A stretch of DNA of 33,098 nucleotides from an uncultured Bacteroidales bacterium (GTDB taxonomy: Bacteria > Bacteroidota > Bacteroidia > Bacteroidales > P3): assembly GCA_946401725.1 (NCBI GenBank), contig CAMIVE010000019.1, positions 1 through 33,098 of the forward strand, given 5' to 3'. The position numbers and the translations under genes were made by a program. This document shows, piece after piece, positions 16,580 to 25,536 of the stretch. The notes beneath the pieces were generated by a model. That model ran no database searches. It was not told the origin of the DNA and worked only from the letters and a program-made list of their open reading frames with translations. How positions within the stretch are numbered: the first letter of the stretch is position 1; every line of letters begins with the position of its first letter.

Positions 16580-19009
16580 TCAGAATGGATAGTCGATTCC
16601 GAAGTTGAATGTCAGCTGGTTGAATTTCCAGTAGGGTACGCGCCACCGTTTGGATGCTTCCACACCAGGGTCGTAGAGGGGTATGGCCATGTCGCAGCGA
16701 AGGGTGAGTATGGAGATATTGGCACGGATACCTAATCCGATGCCGCTGGCAATACTTTTGTAAAAGTCGTTGAATCGGAAGTTTCCATCGGGGAATTCAT
16801 CTGATTCATTGATAAGCCATACGTTGCCGAAGTCGGCGAATAGTGCCCCCTCGATAATGGAGAATATTGGGAAGCGATATTCCAGATTGGCAACCAGTTG
16901 CATGTCGCCTACCCGTTCCAGCACATTGTCTTCCTCCCGTTGGAAATTTCCCGGTCCCAGTTGACGCAGATGCCAGGCTCGAATGGTGGTGGGACCTCCG
17001 CCGTAGAAACTCTTCTCGTAGGGCATGACCGAAGAATTGGCGTAAGGCAGTCCGAGTCCGAGCATGACACGAGTGACAAAGGTACTGCGTTCACCGAAAT
17101 AGAAATAATGTTTGTATTCTGCATTGAAACGCAGATACTGGGAGAAGGGGACACCGAACGTCTGTCGGATGCCGTTGTCGTCGGTGGGGCCGTTGGTGAG
17201 GCTGCTGAGCCCGTAGAGGAAGTTGCCAGCACTCTCCACGGAAAGGTGTATGTAGTTAAAGTTGTTTCGCGTATTATAGACCTGTGTGTTGTATACGTAG
17301 TCGTAGCGGGCATCCATGATGAAGTGGTCGCTGTACTGGTATTTCACGCGGGCGTCGCTGAGGCTCTCCATACGTGCACGGAAGGTGCTGTCAATATTGA
17401 AAAAGCGTACAAAGGTCATCTCCAAGGGCAGCAGTTGGTGTCCGTGCTGGTTTCGGACCCAGCTGTAACCGAAACCCGTGTTGAAAAGGATGCGTTCAAA
17501 ATAGCTGCGATACTGGTAATTGGCACCGAGGGTGATGACGGTGTGGGGTCGCATGCGTTGCCACAATATGTTGCCGGTGAACGGAAAAAGGAAGGTGGGA
17601 AGGTCAAGTGAGAGATCCAGTCCGTTTTCGAAACTGCTGACATTTTCCTTGAGGGTGTTGCTTTCTCTTTCGCGGAAAATCAGTTTAGGCAATTCTATGA
17701 GCAGCGAGAATTCAGCCTTGAAGAGTTCTGCACCGCCGAAAAGGTTTTTGTTTTGGTAGCTTAGTTTGGTCTCCAAGCCGAAATTGCCGCTCAGCAGTCC
17801 TTGGTACTGTTCTCCGAAAGGGGATGAGTTGTTGAGTTCGATAGAGGCTGAAAGCCGTTGTCTCTTGGCATTGAGCAGTCGCAGTTTGGCGTTGAGCAGC
17901 CGGTTGGTGTCGCTGCTGTTGGGCGATTCGGAGAATTCGATATTGATGTATTTGAAATTGCGTAGGCTAAGCAGGGAGTTGTAGGTGCGTTCAATGCTGC
18001 GAGGACGGTATGTTTGGTTATGGAAAAGGAAAAGGGAACGGCTGATGACATGCGGTTTGATGGTCATCGGTTGGTTGTAGAGGAATTGGTATCGGGTGGT
18101 CTGGTTGCGGAAGCTGTAGTCGTCGCTGATGGTGTCGAACGGAGTGGCAAGACCGCCTGCCGAGGCCGACGTATTGGGGTATATGTAGATATTGTCGATG
18201 CGGTATTTCTGTAACGGGCGTGTGGTGGTGTGCCGTGTGGAATCGGTGAAACGAGGATTGCGTACATTGACACGTATCGTCATACGGTGGTCATCGAATG
18301 CGGTGTCGACAAGATAAGACACCAAGTCGGTCGACGCGAAGAAGTACCCCTCGTTTCTGAGCCGTTCCACCAGCTGGGTGCGTTCCGCGTCGAGTATCTC
18401 CTGGTCGTAGTAATCCCCCTCTTTTATCAAACATTGATGTTTCCAACTCTTCATCAATTTGTCCACCTCGGGTGTCTCAGCCCGGAAAGAGACTGTGTTG
18501 ATGCGGTAGCGTGCTGCTGGTTGGATATGGTAAATGACGTTGACATCGTGTTTCTTGCTCCATACGGTATCATAACTCACTGTTGAACGGAAACAGCCCT
18601 TGGCTTCGAGCAGGTCGTTAATCTGTTGTACCGTTTGTATTGTGGCGTTCTCGTCGTAGATGACCGGCGCCTGCCCTTGTCGGCGCAGGTAACGGTTTAG
18701 CCAGTTGGAATCGGCGGGGTTGGAGAGGCAATATATTTGCATCTTAAATCGCGGAAGGATGCCCAAAGGACGGGAATTGGGCTTTTGCCGTACATAACGA
18801 CGCACATCTTTGAGGGCCTCTTTGATTTCGTCCGGTTGCTCTTCGCCGTCAGGCATCTCTATGACGAACTGGTTGTGACTGAGTACTTTTTTGTCGCCCT
18901 GGACATATTTCTCCAAGTTGCTGCAGGCTGCAAAGAAACAAAGGGCGAGACAGCACAGGAGGACTCGCGTCACTTTTTGGGCAGGGATGTATGACGGCAT
19001 GCTTGTCAT
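16580..19009 (-). CDS. BamA/TamA-family outer-membrane protein with lipoprotein signal
   Basis: 809 residues. The start codon at 19007-19009 overlaps the kdtA stop by 4 bp (ATGA), which decides it against a longer reading. The N-terminus is a lipoprotein signal (VTRVLLCCLALCFFAACS, Cys29). Helix-strand modules of the POTRA kind follow (QTVQQINDLLEAKGCFRSTV, RTQLVERLRNEGYFFASTDL), then a C-terminal Omp85 barrel that starts around residue 420 and ends in GIDYPF with the terminal aromatic residue. The FYGGGPTTIRAW segment is the conserved barrel-lid/loop 6 region of the family. It probably inserts or exports proteins or lipids at the outer membrane. Coupling with kdtA suggests an envelope-biogenesis role. 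Confidence 0.88.
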   Translation of the reverse strand: MTSMPSYIPAQKVTRVLLCCLALCFFAACSNLEKYVQGDKKVLSHNQFVIEMPDGEEQPDEIKEALKDVRRYVRQKPNSRPLGILPRFKMQIYCLSNPADSNWLNRYLRRQGQAPVIYDENATIQTVQQINDLLEAKGCFRSTVSYDTVWSKKHDVNVIYHIQPAARYRINTVSFRAETPEVDKLMKSWKHQCLIKEGDYYDQEILDAERTQLVERLRNEGYFFASTDLVSYLVDTAFDDHRMTIRVNVRNPRFTDSTRHTTTRPLQKYRIDNIYIYPNTSASAGGLATPFDTISDDYSFRNQTTRYQFLYNQPMTIKPHVISRSLFLFHNQTYRPRSIERTYNSLLSLRNFKYINIEFSESPNSSDTNRLLNAKLRLLNAKRQRLSASIELNNSSPFGEQYQGLLSGNFGLETKLSYQNKNLFGGAELFKAEFSLLIELPKLIFRERESNTLKENVSSFENGLDLSLDLPTFLFPFTGNILWQRMRPHTVITLGANYQYRSYFERILFNTGFGYSWVRNQHGHQLLPLEMTFVRFFNIDSTFRARMESLSDARVKYQYSDHFIMDARYDYVYNTQVYNTRNNFNYIHLSVESAGNFLYGLSSLTNGPTDDNGIRQTFGVPFSQYLRFNAEYKHYFYFGERSTFVTRVMLGLGLPYANSSVMPYEKSFYGGGPTTIRAWHLRQLGPGNFQREEDNVLERVGDMQLVANLEYRFPIFSIIEGALFADFGNVWLINESDEFPDGNFRFNDFYKSIASGIGLGIRANISILTLRCDMAIPLYDPGVEASKRWRVPYWKFNQLTFNFGIDYPF

Positions 19010-20280
19010 AGGCTTTCGACCCTTTCCATGATAGTTTCGGTGGCACCTAAATGCTGCTCCATATAGTCTCTGCATGCGGAGGCTGCCTTGTCGCGAACCT
19101 CGTTGTTGTTTAGCCAGGTGGTGAGTATTTCCGTCAGTTGACTGGCTGTGTTGTAGCTTTTGGCTCCGCCTTGTTCAATTAATTCCCGCGCTTCTTGGAA
19201 TTTCCCGTAATTCGGTCCAAAGCAGACAGGGCAGTTGTAGATGGCTGCTTCCAAGGTGTTGTGGATCCCTTTGCCGAATCCGCCACCGATATAGGAGACA
19301 TGAGCGTAACGATAGATAGAGGAAAGCATTCCTATGTTGTCGATAATCAGTACTTTCTGATGGAATAACTGTCTGTCGGGATTTTCGGTTGCAAGGTGTG
19401 AGTATCTGACAGTTCCCCATGTGCTGAACAGGCGTTCAATGAGTGCCAGATGGTCTTCTCCAATCATATGGGGTGCCAGAATCACTTTTAGCGGGTTGCT
19501 GTAAGCTTCAAGGAACTGCTTGATATTTGTCTCGTCGGGTTCCCACGAGCTGCCGGCTATCAACACGTGGCAGGGGGTCTGTGTGGAGGACGCGTCGCCA
19601 TTTGCGATAAATTGCTCCACTATAGGGATGGGCTTGGCTTGACGGGCAATTTCGTTGACGCGGTCGAAGCGGGTGTCTCCTGTGATGTCGCAGTGTGTGA
19701 TGCCGATGCTGTGGAGTAGTTGTAGCGATTCGTCGTTCTGGACAAAGAGATGGGTGTAGTGCTGCAGCTGGCGGGCAAACCACCCTCCGTACCAACGGAA
19801 GAAGTATTGTGTAGGACGGAAGATGGCTGAAAAAATATAGGTGGGGGTACCTTTTTTTTTCAATGCTTGCAGGTAGTTGAACCAAAAATCATATTTTACA
19901 AAGAAAGCGATGTCGGGGTGCACCAGTTCCATCCATTTGCGTGCATTGCACCGTGTGTCGGGAGGCAGGTAGCACACCACGTCGGCTTCCTTGTAGTTCT
20001 TGCGAATCTCATAGCCTGAAGGGGAAAAGAATGAGAGGCAGATTTTATAGTCGGGATGTTTTTTTCGGAAGGCTTCGATGACAGGACGTGCCTGTTCAAA
20101 TTCACCCAGCGAGGCAGCGTGAAACCATGCAGTCTTGGCTCCTTCCAGCCGTTCGGAGGGGAACTGCTTGCTCCATTGGTGCCATCCTTTTCGCATGAGC
20201 GCCGCTTTCTCGTTGAAGAGGGAAGCAATACGTACACCGAGTGCGTAGCATGTTATGGCAGTGCTGTAGAGTAGGCGCAT
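19006..20280 (-). CDS. waaA: 3-deoxy-D-manno-octulosonic acid (Kdo) transferase
   Basis: 424 residues (also called KdtA). It adds Kdo from CMP-Kdo to lipid A precursor at the inner membrane. The hydrophobic N-terminus (MRLLYSTAITCYALGVRIASLF) anchors it. FHAASLGEFEQARPVIEAF carries the catalytic Glu60, and IFSAIFRPTQYFFRWYG, the VQNDESLQLL segment, GDTRFDRV and the C-terminal YIGGGFGKGIHNTLEAAIY donor-binding motif are typical of this GT-B family. It shares a 4-bp overlap with the downstream BamA-like gene. It lies fourth in the probable envelope operon. Confidence 0.95.
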   Translation of the reverse strand: MRLLYSTAITCYALGVRIASLFNEKAALMRKGWHQWSKQFPSERLEGAKTAWFHAASLGEFEQARPVIEAFRKKHPDYKICLSFFSPSGYEIRKNYKEADVVCYLPPDTRCNARKWMELVHPDIAFFVKYDFWFNYLQALKKKGTPTYIFSAIFRPTQYFFRWYGGWFARQLQHYTHLFVQNDESLQLLHSIGITHCDITGDTRFDRVNEIARQAKPIPIVEQFIANGDASSTQTPCHVLIAGSSWEPDETNIKQFLEAYSNPLKVILAPHMIGEDHLALIERLFSTWGTVRYSHLATENPDRQLFHQKVLIIDNIGMLSSIYRYAHVSYIGGGFGKGIHNTLEAAIYNCPVCFGPNYGKFQEARELIEQGGAKSYNTASQLTEILTTWLNNNEVRDKAASACRDYMEQHLGATETIMERVESL

Positions 20281-20334
20281 GTGGCTGTTTCAGTTTAAAG
20301 TTCGCTTCGTTCCTGTTATTAGTGGTTCCTGGCA

Positions 20335-21144
20335 TTAATAGAAATAGTAGTCGTAGGCGGTTTTTCCCTTGAGCGGGAACATCCAGCAGATTTTGATGCC
20401 GTACATCAGATCGAAGTATTTGGTGTTGTCGGGTCCGCTGAGTCCCATATAATTGTCGATCACATAGTCACGTACCGAGTGGTTCCAGCATTGGGTGACC
20501 TCGAAAGCCACATAGAGGTTCACCAGATTGGAATAGTTGCTCATGAACCAGTAGCCGATGCTTTCCGTCAGTGCGAAGCCGCGGCGTTTGTGGTCGTACA
20601 GCCGTGCGTAGTCGCCTTCCAGCTGAGGTGCCATGACGTCGTTCATCACGAAGATGGTTTTCTGTTGCAGGATACCTGCCGAAAAGCGTCCCACGATGCC
20701 GGAATTGGGATTGTTGCTGTTGATATTGAATATTTTTCCAAATCCAACCTTCAAATCCAGTGCCCGGTTATAGCAGGTGACATTGGCGTCGGTTCCGTTG
20801 GAGCCGATGACGATAGGAACGATATCGGTGGAGTATACGGCAGGCATGCGCTCTGACCTGTTTTTCAGGTTGTCGTTTCCAATAGTGAGGCCGCCTTCAA
20901 GTGACACCAGCCAGTTGGTTTGGAATTTGTAGCTTGCATCGATGCCGAAACGGAGAAAGGGCGCCTTGTAGAGATCGTACATGCCGTTTTCGGTCGATAA
21001 GGCATCAGAAGGGATGATGGTGGAGAAATTGAAGCCGATGATGGGCGAGGTGATCGTGTCTTTGGTCAGCTTCACCTGCGCAGAAACGCTGCTTCCTGCG
21101 ACAATCATCAAGGCAAAAAGAAAAAGGGAGTATGTTTTTTTCAT
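20335..21144 (-). CDS. Outer-membrane beta-barrel protein, function unknown
   Basis: 269 residues with a signal peptide (MKKTYSLFLFALMIVAGSSVSAQ). The mature part alternates polar and aromatic residues (FGIDASYKFQTNWLVSLEGG, GIVGRFSAGILQQKTIFV, YGIKICWMFPL) and ends in aromatic residues (YDYYFY), consistent with an 8-10-stranded barrel. No enzymatic motif is visible. It lies between the phosphatase (11 bp) and kdtA (54 bp), so it is probably co-transcribed and linked to the envelope. No family name that I recognise. Confidence 0.75.
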   Translation of the reverse strand: MKKTYSLFLFALMIVAGSSVSAQVKLTKDTITSPIIGFNFSTIIPSDALSTENGMYDLYKAPFLRFGIDASYKFQTNWLVSLEGGLTIGNDNLKNRSERMPAVYSTDIVPIVIGSNGTDANVTCYNRALDLKVGFGKIFNINSNNPNSGIVGRFSAGILQQKTIFVMNDVMAPQLEGDYARLYDHKRRGFALTESIGYWFMSNYSNLVNLYVAFEVTQCWNHSVRDYVIDNYMGLSGPDNTKYFDLMYGIKICWMFPLKGKTAYDYYFY

Positions 21145-21155
21145 AGAAAGCGGGA

Positions 21156-22331
21156 TTAATTGAGGTATGTTTTGCGACCCATGATATTGAAAACCTTGGG
21201 CAGCAGGTCGATGTTGTTCTGGACGCCGGAGAATTTCTCAGCTCCGGGACCGAAGGAAAAGACAGGCACCATCACGCCGGAATGGCCGTCGGTGGTGTAT
21301 TTGCATTCGTTCTTGCCTTTATCGATGTCGCCGCTCGTTAAAACCAAACCGCCCGTCTCGTGGTCAGCGGTTACAACGACGAGGGTGTTGCCGTCTTTTT
21401 CGGCAAAATCGAGCACGATGCGGAGCATGGTCTCAAAATCGGCCAGTTCGGCACGCATATAGTCGGCGTCGTTATTATGGCATGCCCAGTCGATCTGGGA
21501 TCCTTCAATCATGAGGGCGAAACCGTTGGGGTTTTTGGAGACAATCTCTAGGGCTTTCTTAGTGCCTTCAGCAAGGATAGGGTCGCGTCCCGGAGCAATC
21601 GGTCCGTAATAGTTCTCGCAGAAGAAGGTGACCAGTTTCTTGGCTTTGGATTTCTTCATGTCTTCGAGACTGTAGGCTATCTCGTAACCTTTTTTCAGCA
21701 GTGTGTCGATGGGGTTGAGTCCATCCTTGCGGTTCTCGGGACGGAAGTTATGGACACCGCCTCCAATCATGACATCGTAGTTGCATTGTGCCATTTGCAG
21801 ACTGATGGTGTCATACATTTTACGGTAAGGCACATGGGCATAGGTGCTGGCGGGTGTGGCATCGAGTACGCTGCTAGTGACCACAAATCCAGTGGCCAAC
21901 CCCATGTCGTGAAGCAGGGAAAGGAATGAGGGGATGGGTGTCCCGTCGGGCAACATGCCGATGTGGTAGTTGTCCGTTTTGCGTCCGCAGGTGATTGCGG
22001 TGCCGCCGGCTCCACTGTCGGTCGTGTATCGGTTGTGGGAATAGGTGCGTGAAAAACCTGAGAAGGGGAAACGCAGGAAATTGGAGTTCCCTTTCTGCGC
22101 CACGATGGAAGCATACACTTGGGCTGTTCCCATACCGTCACCGATAATGATGATGACGTTTTTTGCCTTTTTGCCGGTTGGGGCAGGGGTGGCGTCAAAC
22201 CACGTGCCCGTCTGGTTGAGTTGTGCTATTGTGTCGCTGTAGGCGTTAATTCTTTTAGCGTCGCTTTGTTGGGAAAAGGCGGGCATGGAGAGCAATGCCA
22301 TGACAGCCCAGGTGATGAGTCTTTTTTTCAT
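21156..22331 (-). CDS. Alkaline phosphatase (PhoA superfamily), exported
   Basis: 391 residues with a signal peptide (MKKRLITWAVMALLSMPAFS). It hydrolyses phosphate monoesters in the periplasm. The metal site motif VIIIIGDGMG (Asp65) and the nucleophile motif YTTDSGAGGTAITCG (Ser106) are in place, followed by SQIDWACHNND and the second metal motif TADHETGG. The C-terminal HSGVMVPVFSFGPGAEKF carries a further metal histidine. It is shorter than E. coli PhoA and closer to the compact PhoA-like enzymes of Bacteroidota. It sits 30 bp downstream of the Tyr/Trp-rich protein gene and 11 bp upstream of the barrel gene. Confidence 0.93.
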   Translation of the reverse strand: MKKRLITWAVMALLSMPAFSQQSDAKRINAYSDTIAQLNQTGTWFDATPAPTGKKAKNVIIIIGDGMGTAQVYASIVAQKGNSNFLRFPFSGFSRTYSHNRYTTDSGAGGTAITCGRKTDNYHIGMLPDGTPIPSFLSLLHDMGLATGFVVTSSVLDATPASTYAHVPYRKMYDTISLQMAQCNYDVMIGGGVHNFRPENRKDGLNPIDTLLKKGYEIAYSLEDMKKSKAKKLVTFFCENYYGPIAPGRDPILAEGTKKALEIVSKNPNGFALMIEGSQIDWACHNNDADYMRAELADFETMLRIVLDFAEKDGNTLVVVTADHETGGLVLTSGDIDKGKNECKYTTDGHSGVMVPVFSFGPGAEKFSGVQNNIDLLPKVFNIMGRKTYLN

Positions 22332-22361
22332 TCAGTGATGTTTTGAGTTTAACGTTCAACG

Positions 22362-23600
22362 TTATCGTCTGTCGCCGCTGTGGCTTCCGCCGCCACCTCT
22401 GCTTCCGCCACTGCTATGGCTTCCGCCACTGCTGCCGCGGCTGGAGGAACCACCGCTGTAGCCGGAACTGCGGCTGCTGGAACTGGAACTCCGGCTGCCG
22501 CTGTTGTAACTGCTGCGGCTGGAGGAGCGGCTGCTGTTGTCGAAGGAACGGTTGGAAGAGCGGTTGCCGTTTTCGAACGAGCGGTTGCCTGTACGGTCGC
22601 TTCCGCGGTTGACGCCGCGGCTGTCGTTGTTGTAAGTGCGTCCGGTCGACTGCCGGTTATAGCCATTGGGCGAAGGATTGTTGCGAGACGTCGACTGCGC
22701 TGCCCGGCTGTTGGCCACACTTGCCGGTTTGCTGTAGCGTCCAGCAGTCCCGTTGGTGGCATTGGTGCGTCCGTTGGTGTTCGATGTACGGGTGTCGACA
22801 CTTCCTGTGCCGCTGACATTGCCGTAACCGCCGCGACCGCCGTTGTTCAAATCGACCCCTCCACGACGTACCGATCCACGTCCGGCGGGAGTGGGAGCGG
22901 TACCGTTGCTGCGTGGTGAGTAGGAACCGGCAGAGGCGTTGCGGCTGTTGCTGCCTATGTAGCTGTGTCCGAAATTACGGCCATAGGGATATCCGCTCCA
23001 ACCGTAGGCACCCCATCCGTAGTATCCGCCCCATCCGTAATAAGCGTAATAGCCGGGATAGTAGTAGGGGTTGTAGTACCATGGTGAGTGCCAACCCCAG
23101 CCATAGCTCCAGTAGGGACCATATCCCCAGGGGTGTGTTATATGCCAGTAGCTTCCTCCCCAGCCTGAATAGTACCATCCGTTCCAGTAGGGACTGTACC
23201 ACGGATCCCAGGAATAATAGAGGCTGGTTCCCCAATAGTAAGGATTGCCGACATACCAGTAGCGATCGGTGAAGTAATCGTCGTAATAGCGGTAACCGCT
23301 GATACGGCTGGGCTGCTGGTTCTGCAGGGAGTAGGTTAGGGCACGAATCTCGTTTTTCTTCTTCGTGCTGTCGGCGACGGGGGTGGTGTCGAGCGACTCA
23401 CCTATCAGTTCGATGGTCAGATCGTCGGTTTTGTTGATAACTGTTGTATCGTAATAGGGCTTCGGCACGGATGCTTTTATCCCTTTTTTCGGGTTGGAAT
23501 AGTAGTTTTCATTCCCTGACGCGTTTTGTGCGGACAAGGTCATACACAAAGAAGGTAATAAAATTAGTGCATTTAACATGCAGATTCTAAGTGTTTTCAT
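22362..23600 (-). CDS. Exported Tyr/Trp/Gly-rich protein with Ser/Arg/Gly-rich tail
   Basis: 412 residues from ATG 23598-23600, which gives a signal peptide (MKTLRICMLNALILLPSLCM, ending near LSAQ). After a conserved-looking acidic segment (residues 35-85, ending in IRALTYSLQNQQPSRISGY) a block of about 110 residues is dominated by Tyr, Trp, Gly and Pro. The C-terminal 170 residues are Ser/Arg/Asn/Gly low complexity with near-repeats of NRSSNRSFDNSSRSSSRSS type. No domain is recognised. Such composition suits a flexible surface or periplasmic protein, perhaps one that condenses or binds glycans; this is inference. It is the first gene of the minus-strand envelope operon and has a TAnnTTTG box 83 bp upstream. 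Confidence 0.75.
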   Translation of the reverse strand: MKTLRICMLNALILLPSLCMTLSAQNASGNENYYSNPKKGIKASVPKPYYDTTVINKTDDLTIELIGESLDTTPVADSTKKKNEIRALTYSLQNQQPSRISGYRYYDDYFTDRYWYVGNPYYWGTSLYYSWDPWYSPYWNGWYYSGWGGSYWHITHPWGYGPYWSYGWGWHSPWYYNPYYYPGYYAYYGWGGYYGWGAYGWSGYPYGRNFGHSYIGSNSRNASAGSYSPRSNGTAPTPAGRGSVRRGGVDLNNGGRGGYGNVSGTGSVDTRTSNTNGRTNATNGTAGRYSKPASVANSRAAQSTSRNNPSPNGYNRQSTGRTYNNDSRGVNRGSDRTGNRSFENGNRSSNRSFDNSSRSSSRSSYNSGSRSSSSSSRSSGYSGGSSSRGSSGGSHSSGGSRGGGGSHSGDRR

Positions 23601-23655
23601 TTGTGTCTGTTTATAAGAGGTTATGTTAAAATGTTCTGATTTTCCAATTATTTTG

Positions 23656-23663
23656 TACTTTTG
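23656..23663 (+). promoter_or_regulatory. -7 box of proS
   Basis: TACTTTTG matches TAnnTTTG, 85 bp upstream of the proS ATG. The -33 match is poor (TTCTG nearby). It lies within the leader of the divergent operon. Confidence 0.5.
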
Positions 23664-23682
23664 CAAATCGAAATCTTGCGTG

Positions 23683-23690
23683 CAAAGATA
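23683..23690 (-). promoter_or_regulatory. -7 box of the envelope operon
   Basis: Minus strand TATCTTTG, an exact TAnnTTTG match, 83 bp upstream of the Tyr/Trp-rich gene. It sits 20 bp from the proS -7 box on the opposite strand, so the two promoters cross (face each other over a short overlap). Confidence 0.6.
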
Positions 23691-23747
23691 CGTATATTTC
23701 GAGATATATAACGAATTTCATATAAAAAAATTGTAAACAGAAGATAA

Positions 23748-25220
23748 ATGGCAAAAGATTTTGTTAAACGTTCCGAGAATTTCTCGGAGTGGTACAACGA
23801 GTTGGTGGTACGTGCCGACTTGGCTGAAAATTCGGCCGTCCGCGGATGTATGGTCATCAAGCCCTACGGCTATGCAATATGGGAGAAAATGCATGATGCA
23901 CTTGACAAGATGTTCAAGGATACCGGTCATCAGAACGCCTATTTCCCGATTTTCATTCCCAAGTCTTTTCTGAGCCGTGAGGCTGATCATGTGAAAGGGT
24001 TTGCCAAAGAGTGTGCTGTGGTTACCCATTACCGTTTGAAAACCAATGAGGAAGGAACCGGCGTGGTGGTTGACCCCGAAGCCCGTCTGGAAGAGGAACT
24101 GATTGTGCGCCCCACTTCGGAGACCATCATCTGGAGTACCTATAAAAACTGGATCAAGTCGTATCGCGACCTGCCCATCCTCTGCAACCAGTGGGCCAAT
24201 GTGGTTCGTTGGGAGATGCGCACCCGCATGTTCCTGCGTACCGCCGAGTTCCTGTGGCAGGAAGGCCACACTGCCCACGCCACCCGCGAGGAGGCTGAAG
24301 CCGAAGCCCGCAAGATGCTGGATGTCTATGCCGATTTTGCCAACAACTGGATGGCTGTCCCGGTAGTCAAAGGCGTCAAATCGCCCAACGAGCGTTTCGC
24401 TGGAGCCTTGGATACCTATTGCATCGAGGCCATGATGCAGGACGGCAAGGCTTTGCAGGCTGGTACGTCGCATTTCCTTGGACAGAATTTCGCCAAGGCT
24501 TTCGAGGTGCAGTTCCTCAACAAGGAGAACAAACTGGAATATGTATGGGCCACTTCGTGGGGCGTCTCGACCCGACTGATGGGTGCCCTCATCATGACCC
24601 ATAGCGACGACAACGGACTGGTGCTGCCTCCTAAGCTGGCACCTATCCAGGTGGCCATCGTCCCTATCTGCAAGAGCGATGAGCAGATGAAGGAAATCGA
24701 TTCCAAGGTACAGCCGATCATCGATGCGTTGCGCGCCAAGGGCATCAGCGTGAAATACGACAACCGTCCGGAATACAAGCCCGGCTGGAAGTTCACCGAA
24801 TACGAGTTCAAGGGCGTTCCCGTGCGTCTGGCTATCGGCCCACGCGACTTGGAGAATGGTACCTGCGAGGTGTGCCGTCGCGACACGCTGGAGAAAATCA
24901 CCATGCCTATCGAAGGCATTGCTGACCATGTGGAGCAGTTGATGGAGACCATCCAGCAGAATATCTATCAGAAAGCCCTCGATTTCCGCATGAGCCAGAC
25001 CCGCAAGGTCGACACCTGGGACGATTTCAAGGTTGAAATTGAGAAGAACGGCTTCCTGCTCTGCCATTGGGATGGCACCAGCGAGACCGAAGAGAAAATC
25101 AAGGCAGAGACCAAGGCTACCATCCGCTGCATCCCCTACGATGCCCCCGAAGAGGAAGGCAAGTGCATCTACAGCGGCAAACCCAGCCACCGCAGGGTGA
25201 TTTTCGCAAGAAGCTATTAA
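23748..25220 (+). CDS. proS: Prolyl-tRNA synthetase, archaeal/eukaryal type
   Basis: 490 residues. It charges tRNA-Pro with proline. The class II motif 2 region is intact ([16 protein letters not shown], about 164-179), along with [19 protein letters not shown] (121 on), motif 3 and the anticodon-binding domain ([14 protein letters not shown]). It lacks the ~180-residue editing insertion of the long bacterial form and has the C-terminal zinc-domain-like extension ending in Tyr ([18 protein letters not shown]), so it is the type 3 enzyme usual in Bacteroidota. Start at ATG 23748 gives the standard [14 protein letters not shown] opening. Confidence 0.97.
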   Translation: MAKDFVKRSENFSEWYNELVVRADLAENSAVRGCMVIKPYGYAIWEKMHDALDKMFKDTGHQNAYFPIFIPKSFLSREADHVKGFAKECAVVTHYRLKTNEEGTGVVVDPEARLEEELIVRPTSETIIWSTYKNWIKSYRDLPILCNQWANVVRWEMRTRMFLRTAEFLWQEGHTAHATREEAEAEARKMLDVYADFANNWMAVPVVKGVKSPNERFAGALDTYCIEAMMQDGKALQAGTSHFLGQNFAKAFEVQFLNKENKLEYVWATSWGVSTRLMGALIMTHSDDNGLVLPPKLAPIQVAIVPICKSDEQMKEIDSKVQPIIDALRAKGISVKYDNRPEYKPGWKFTEYEFKGVPVRLAIGPRDLENGTCEVCRRDTLEKITMPIEGIADHVEQLMETIQQNIYQKALDFRMSQTRKVDTWDDFKVEIEKNGFLLCHWDGTSETEEKIKAETKATIRCIPYDAPEEEGKCIYSGKPSHRRVIFARSY

Positions 25221-25351
25221 TGTTTGTTGAATGCCCTATATAAATTTGTTAATCATTATTTATCAGAATTCTTAAATCCTAAATATTTTTGACTCAAATA
25301 TAACATTCTAATCAGATACTAAACCAAGCGTTTGCTACATTATTCGGCACT
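25221..25351. other. AT-rich intergenic leader between proS and the structured element
   Basis: No gene of any length is supported in the 339 bp between proS and the first methyltransferase gene. This AT-rich part holds one TAnnTTTG box (25284-25291). The remainder of the gap, 25352-25559, is taken up by a structured element and a short inverted repeat, annotated separately. No terminator directly after proS is evident. Confidence 0.6.
25284..25291 (+). promoter_or_regulatory. Possible -7 box of the structured RNA
   Basis: TATTTTTG matches TAnnTTTG and would start transcription near 25298, about 55 nt before the first paired arm. The -33 region is weak. Confidence 0.4.
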
Positions 25352-25500
25352 GCTCTGAAACCTAGGAAATTTCAAAGAAAGCATTGATTGAGAATAAGTC
25401 AAGTGAACGTCTGCGCTGTAGCGCGGATGTGACTTATCAATCGATGCGGGCTTCCTAGGGCCTCAGAGCGTGGATAATGATCGTCCGCGCTCTCTTTTTG
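25352..25500 (+). ncRNA. Candidate structured RNA, long nested stem
   Basis: The arms pair in strict nesting. GCTCTGA (25352-25358) pairs with TCAGAGC (25463-25469); CCTAGGAA (25361-25368) with TTCCTAGG (25452-25459); ATTGATTGA (25383-25391) with 25437-25445; TAAGTCA (25395-25401) with TGACTTA (25430-25436); and CGTCTGCGC (25408-25416) with GCGCGGATG (25421-25429) around a TGTA loop. That is about 40 base pairs with a 3-nt bulge, a 6-nt bulge and a larger asymmetric loop (14 against 6 nt). A terminator follows. A rod with an asymmetric central loop recalls 6S RNA, but I cannot assign it to a family; an attachment-site or retron-like fold is an alternative. The strand is inferred from the terminator. 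Confidence 0.6.
25466..25499 (+). terminator. Terminator after the structured RNA
   Basis: GAGCGTGGA (25466-25474) pairs with TCCGCGCTC (25484-25492) with one G-T pair, a 9-nt loop and a T-rich tail. Its left arm shares GAGC (25466-25469) with the outermost stem of the structured RNA, so the two helices compete. Confidence 0.75.
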
Positions 25501-25536
25501 CCCTACAGGAACGCCCGCCGCCGCAACGATAAGCAC

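Noticed and set aside
22351..22363. AACGTT-C-AACGTT repeat between the phosphatase and Tyr/Trp-rich genes
   Set aside because: Too short, within an operon gap and overlapping a coding end. No supporting element nearby.
22343..22919. Cys/Arg-rich and Ala-rich plus-strand open frames over the Ser/Gly-rich gene
   Set aside because: Artifacts of the low-complexity coding sequence on the minus strand, which has a signal peptide and an operon context.
23718..25190. 490-codon open frame opposite proS
   Set aside because: It is a mirror of the proS frame; proS has all its family motifs and the antisense product has none.
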